Origin: Bacteroidales bacterium UBA1189
GTDB taxonomy: Bacteria > Bacteroidota > Bacteroidia > Bacteroidales > Bacteroidaceae
Length of the DNA: 64,000 nucleotides
Assembly: GCA_002309805.1 (NCBI GenBank)
Contig: DBYJ01000003.1
Span: forward strand, 13,193-77,192
Reading direction: 5' to 3'
Numbering within the stretch: the stretch's first letter is position 1; each line of letters starts with the position of its first letter. Position numbers and translations under genes: made by a program. This document shows positions 60,482 through 64,000 of the stretch, in pieces. The notes under the pieces are model-generated. The model searched no databases and was not told where the DNA came from. It was given only the letters and a program-made list of their open reading frames with translations.

Positions 60482-63400
60482 ATGATGAAAAAAATTACAA
60501 TTCACTTTCACCAAGTCCTCACCGCCTTGCTGACGATAGCGGCATTCGCTGTGGGGCAGAGTGCCTGGGCAGGAGAAATATCTGTTTCTTCTAAAGCAGA
60601 ATTACAGGCAGCCTTAGCAGGTCCCTATGTTGATGAACCAATCAATATTGTGCTTGCTAATGATATTGTGTTAAATGATTATTCTTATACCTTCGATGTT
60701 TGTGGTACACAGGACAATCCTGCTATCGTCAACCTGACGTTGGGCGAATATAGCATTACTTCTACCCAAACATATTCTTATCTTTATTTTAAGGCGTATA
60801 CGCACTTACAATTGGATAAGGGTTTAACAAGTGTTTATATCGGTACTGATCCCTCCCAATACGCCTGGGTTAGTCAAGATGCTTCGGGTCTTAAATATGA
60901 GATTGTCCTCTACGAAGCATGGACCAAAGGTACCCACTATTATAAACACTTTGCTGAGGCCGTTGAGTCCGTCAGGAACCCGAGTAAGGATGACTACGGT
61001 GAAATGATCACCCTGCTTGCAAATGTCGGTTCATACACCATGAATTTCGAAGGGACGATTAAGGTAAAGCTGGGTACATATCAGCTTGAGGTGACTGGAG
61101 GCCCTGGTTATTCCGTTACCGGTTCTTCGTCCGATCCCGAAGACCACGTCACCACCTACACGTCTGTTAAGGCTGTTGCCTCCATCACCCGCGGTGGAGT
61201 CACGACCTACTATCCCACCTTCGAGGATGCCGTTGCAGATTATCATGAAAGTGATTTTGAAGCAGGTGTTGTGATTGAACTGCTTAAGCAACCTGTCCCC
61301 GATGTTTTCTTAATGACTGCTGATACGCCGCAGCAGATCCTTGTAAAGGAGAATGGCTTTACATTTGCTCCGGTTACGGATGAATACGAGGATGTATTAT
61401 CTGTGGCGCGGGAGGATGATTATGACGAAGAGACCTCTATCTATATGCGCCTTCCTGCTGTTGCCTCCATCACCTGCCCCTCCGAGGATGGTGATTTCAC
61501 AACCTACTTTGCATTCTTCAGTGATGCCGTTGCCTTTGCTTTGGGCGGTGGTTTATTAGAAACGACTCCGATTGACCTGATTAAGGACATTCCTGACGTG
61601 TACAATGTGAATACTGGTCAGGTTCAGAAATTTATGGTGCGGAAGAACGGGAAAAATCTTGTCGTTGATACTACTGATGAAACTCATGTAGTGACGGAAA
61701 CCGAAAATGGCTATGTCACCATTTACGAGGCTGTTCCTGCTGTTGCCCGCATCACCTTTGAAGAAGGCGAGCCTGCAGTCAGGAAATCCTATGCAACCTT
61801 CGAGGATGCCGTTAAGGCTGTTGTAGATGCTGGAGAGTATGGTTATGATCTTGTGATTGACCTGCTTGCTGACATTAACGATCCTGATGGTTACATGTAC
61901 TACCTGTCTTCCGAATCGTCGCCGAAGAATCGTGAAGGACTGCCGGAGATTCGTGTACGGGGGGTGTGTGACTTCTTCCTTATCGTGGAGCCGGGATACG
62001 GAGAGCCTTATGCCTTCGATGTGTTTACGGAAGACGGTGTCACTACCTATAGGTTTGTTAATCCTGTTGCCTCCGTCACCAAGGATGGTGGAACGCAATA
62101 CTTTGAATACTTCGATGATGCCGTTACATATGCTGGTGAGGGCTATGTGATTGACCTGCTTGCTGACCGTGCCGAACCGTACGGTATGGTACCTGGTCAG
62201 ACGATTCGTGTACGTAATCTCGGAAACGGTGAGGAACCCTGGTTATTTGACCCTGTGGTCGATGGTGAGGTTGAAGGTTATTATGTCGTGGTAGGCACTC
62301 CTGACGAAGACGACAATACCGTTACCGTCTATTCGGTTGTTGCTGCTGTTGCCTCCATTGACTTTTATGTTAAACCTGTTGATCCAAATGCTGAGCCAGA
62401 AACATACACCGTATTCTATCCCACATTTGGCGATGCTGTTACCGCTGCCGATGGCGTTATGGTGATTGACTTGCTTGCGGATGTCGAGTCTTGTTACACG
62501 ATGCCGTCAACTGCTGGCGCTTCCATTAAAGTCAGAATGGGAAACTTTACCCTTGATTGTGTGGGCGTCGACGGTGCCTATTGTGTTGTTCCCAGCGGAG
62601 ACGAGGGCGACCCGACCGTCACCATCTTTACCGTTGTTGATGCCGTCGCCTCCATCAAATGGATGTCTGAGCCTTCAGAAGCGTCACACGCTATTAAAGT
62701 ATACACAGTATATTATCCCACCTTTGCCGATGCCGTTGAAGCAGCACAAGGTGTCGAAGTGATTAACCTGCTCCAGGATGTCGGTGACTACACCATGGAT
62801 GCCGACGCAACCATCAAGGTGAAGCGGAATGGGAAAGAACTTAACGTGTCTGTCGGAGGTCCTTATGTGCTTTCTACCGAAGAAGAAGGGGACGTCACCG
62901 TCTATACAGCTGAAGCTGCCATTGCCTCCATCACCACCGGCGAAGGCGACGAGGCCGAAACGACCTACTATCTTACCTTTGTCGAGGCTGCCGACGCTGC
63001 TGTTGAGGGCGATGTGATTGACCTGCTTGGTCGACCAGATGAGACAGACATTGCCTTCTTAACTCCTGATAAGACGACATTACAGGTACGTCAGCATGGC
63101 TATGAACCTTGGGTGTCATACGAAGGTGAGTGGCTTTTGGTTACAGATGTAATCGAAGATGCAGAAAATGGAGATATCACCGTTTATTCGTTGGTCGAAC
63201 CTGTAGCGTATGTGGATTTCACCAGTATTAATGAAGGATATCTGTATTATGCCACCTTTGCCGAAGCCGCCGCTGACGCTGGTGATTTCATAATCACGCT
63301 CCTCAAGGACATCGAAGAAGATGCGTACGTGATGACTGGTGGAACGCAGATGTATGTAAATAAGGATGGCCATAGCCTTACTACCCCGGTTGTCACTGGT

Positions 63401-64000
63401 GCTTTTGTGGTTGTTGAAAGTGAGGACGATGGCGTTACCGTCTATTCGGCTGTGCCTGCTGCTGCCTCCATCACCGTTGGCACTGGAGATGACGCTGTCA
63501 CGACCTACTATCTTACCTTCGACGATGCCGTTGCTGCTGCAGGCGGAGATTATGTGATTGTCCTGCTTCAGAGCATTGACGAGCCATACACCATGCAATC
63601 CGATCAAAGAATTATGGTAGAGAAGGGTGACTATACTCTTACCATGAAGGCTCCCAATGCACTATATGCGGTGCATGAGGAAGTGTCCAATGGTATTTCC
63701 ACCTACTGGCTTGTTGCCGCTGTTGCCGCCATCGTCGAAGATGATGATGTCTACGAAACCTTCGAAACCTTCGGCGAGGCCGTTGCCGCTGCAAAGGTTA
63801 GTGATCCTATAAAGGTGATTACACTCCTTAAGGATGCCGAATACGAAATGGCTTATAACGAACAGTTTAAGGTAGATAAGAATGGTTATAATCTTTATGT
63901 GACGGTCGCTGGTGAGTATGTTGTGCAAAGTGCAGACATCGAGGACGGTGAAATCAGTTACACCCTGTACTGGGCAGAACCTGCTGTTGCCTCCATCACC
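60482..64000 (+). CDS. Giant tandem-repeat surface protein, 3' end outside window
   Basis: At least 1173 codons without stop to the window end. The N-terminus is an unusually long signal peptide (MMKKITIHFHQVLTALLTI, then AAFAVGQSAWAG). After an introductory domain, ~10 tandem repeats of about 86-108 residues follow, each with a pattern VASIT...TYYPTF(E/D)DAV..A...VI.LL.D...YTM......KVKNG...... and closing VTVYS. The repeat junctions are at 61177, 61459, 61739, 62065, 62347, 62640, 62917, 63197, 63456, 63718 and 63982. Probable adhesin or surface-layer-like filament; no ligand is inferred. The reading frame is open on the opposite strand only in short pieces. Confidence 0.85.
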   Translation, partial: MMKKITIHFHQVLTALLTIAAFAVGQSAWAGEISVSSKAELQAALAGPYVDEPINIVLANDIVLNDYSYTFDVCGTQDNPAIVNLTLGEYSITSTQTYSYLYFKAYTHLQLDKGLTSVYIGTDPSQYAWVSQDASGLKYEIVLYEAWTKGTHYYKHFAEAVESVRNPSKDDYGEMITLLANVGSYTMNFEGTIKVKLGTYQLEVTGGPGYSVTGSSSDPEDHVTTYTSVKAVASITRGGVTTYYPTFEDAVADYHESDFEAGVVIELLKQPVPDVFLMTADTPQQILVKENGFTFAPVTDEYEDVLSVAREDDYDEETSIYMRLPAVASITCPSEDGDFTTYFAFFSDAVAFALGGGLLETTPIDLIKDIPDVYNVNTGQVQKFMVRKNGKNLVVDTTDETHVVTETENGYVTIYEAVPAVARITFEEGEPAVRKSYATFEDAVKAVVDAGEYGYDLVIDLLADINDPDGYMYYLSSESSPKNREGLPEIRVRGVCDFFLIVEPGYGEPYAFDVFTEDGVTTYRFVNPVASVTKDGGTQYFEYFDDAVTYAGEGYVIDLLADRAEPYGMVPGQTIRVRNLGNGEEPWLFDPVVDGEVEGYYVVVGTPDEDDNTVTVYSVVAAVASIDFYVKPVDPNAEPETYTVFYPTFGDAVTAADGVMVIDLLADVESCYTMPSTAGASIKVRMGNFTLDCVGVDGAYCVVPSGDEGDPTVTIFTVVDAVASIKWMSEPSEASHAIKVYTVYYPTFADAVEAAQGVEVINLLQDVGDYTMDADATIKVKRNGKELNVSVGGPYVLSTEEEGDVTVYTAEAAIASITTGEGDEAETTYYLTFVEAADAAVEGDVIDLLGRPDETDIAFLTPDKTTLQVRQHGYEPWVSYEGEWLLVTDVIEDAENGDITVYSLVEPVAYVDFTSINEGYLYYATFAEAAADAGDFIITLLKDIEEDAYVMTGGTQMYVNKDGHSLTTPVVTGAFVVVESEDDGVTVYSAVPAAASITVGTGDDAVTTYYLTFDDAVAAAGGDYVIVLLQSIDEPYTMQSDQRIMVEKGDYTLTMKAPNALYAVHEEVSNGISTYWLVAAVAAIVEDDDVYETFETFGEAVAAAKVSDPIKVITLLKDAEYEMAYNEQFKVDKNGYNLYVTVAGEYVVQSADIEDGEISYTLYWAEPAVASIT
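61177..64000 (+). repeat. Tandem ~280-bp protein-coding repeats
   Basis: Eleven GTTGCCTCCATC-like junctions with spacing of 282, 280, 326, 282, 293, 277, 280, 259, 262 and 264 bp. The DNA copies have diverged (amino-acid pattern kept), so they are old duplications rather than recent identical copies. Later units are shorter. Confidence 0.85.

Overview
The window looks like chromosomal DNA of a Bacteroidales bacterium, most probably Prevotellaceae. The evidence is Bacteroidetes-type promoters (TTTG, 19-20 bp, TAnnTTTG) before many genes, almost no Shine-Dalgarno sequences, family-typical gene sets (Omp28-related proteins, an HU-like DNA-binding protein, DPP IV, PepD, a DUF4369 thioredoxin lipoprotein), and secreted proteins that end in a short Leu-Gly-Arg / Gly-Leu-Tyr / Gly-Lys-Lys tail. 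Family names rest on motif recognition only; no database search was possible.

Layout. 0-5.2 kb (+): murA end, rimM, a degenerate LytM protein, dxr, rseP and an AlbA_2 protein. 5.2-8.8 kb: pssA divergent from rnz, then an ECF sigma factor with a membrane partner and a small periplasmic protein. 8.9-13 kb: valS with a coiled-coil protein. 13-18.6 kb: prs, a TlpA-like lipoprotein, an acyltransferase, a nitroreductase and a BASS-type transporter. 18.7-22.8 kb: a GH18-ThuA fusion and an NAD-salvage pair (pncA-pncB). 22.8-29.5 kb (-): ABC-F, M13 peptidase, short MetA, U32 protein. 29.5-31.3 kb: an unusual repeat-built region round an HU-like gene. 31.3-38 kb: rsmG, MBL hydrolase, outer-membrane protein, thioesterase, OmpH-like lipoprotein, pepD and a beta-helix lipoprotein. 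38-43.2 kb: alkD-like, ogt, GH5, aspS. 43.7-51 kb: a GLUG-repeat surface protein, then DPP IV, GH29 fucosidase and a small unknown. 51.2-58.7 kb: a six-gene secreted/redox surface locus with two or three Omp28-type proteins, a TlpA-like protein, an outer-membrane protein and CTD proteins. 58.7-64 kb: a GH10-like lipoprotein-size hydrolase divergent from a giant tandem-repeat surface protein that runs off the window.

The most striking content is not a gene. The window is seeded with several families of short-period repeats. Five intergenic arrays all have an exact 21-bp period although their unit sequences differ; one consists of six 15-bp palindromes whose stems change in a compensating way. 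Other families have 7-bp (TTCAATN, TTAAACN) or 8-bp (TTGTTGAC, CTTCACAA) periods. Members of several families also sit in frame inside coding regions (pssA, ogt, ABC-F, DPP IV, GH18, GH10-like, outer-membrane proteins, AlbA_2), usually in apparent linkers. The HU-like gene lies between two near-identical 72-bp inverted repeats and next to a 182-bp nested palindrome. Together these suggest a genome-wide system of repeat spread or slippage, comparable in principle to in-frame palindromic elements of Rickettsia, which is the best candidate here for something undescribed.
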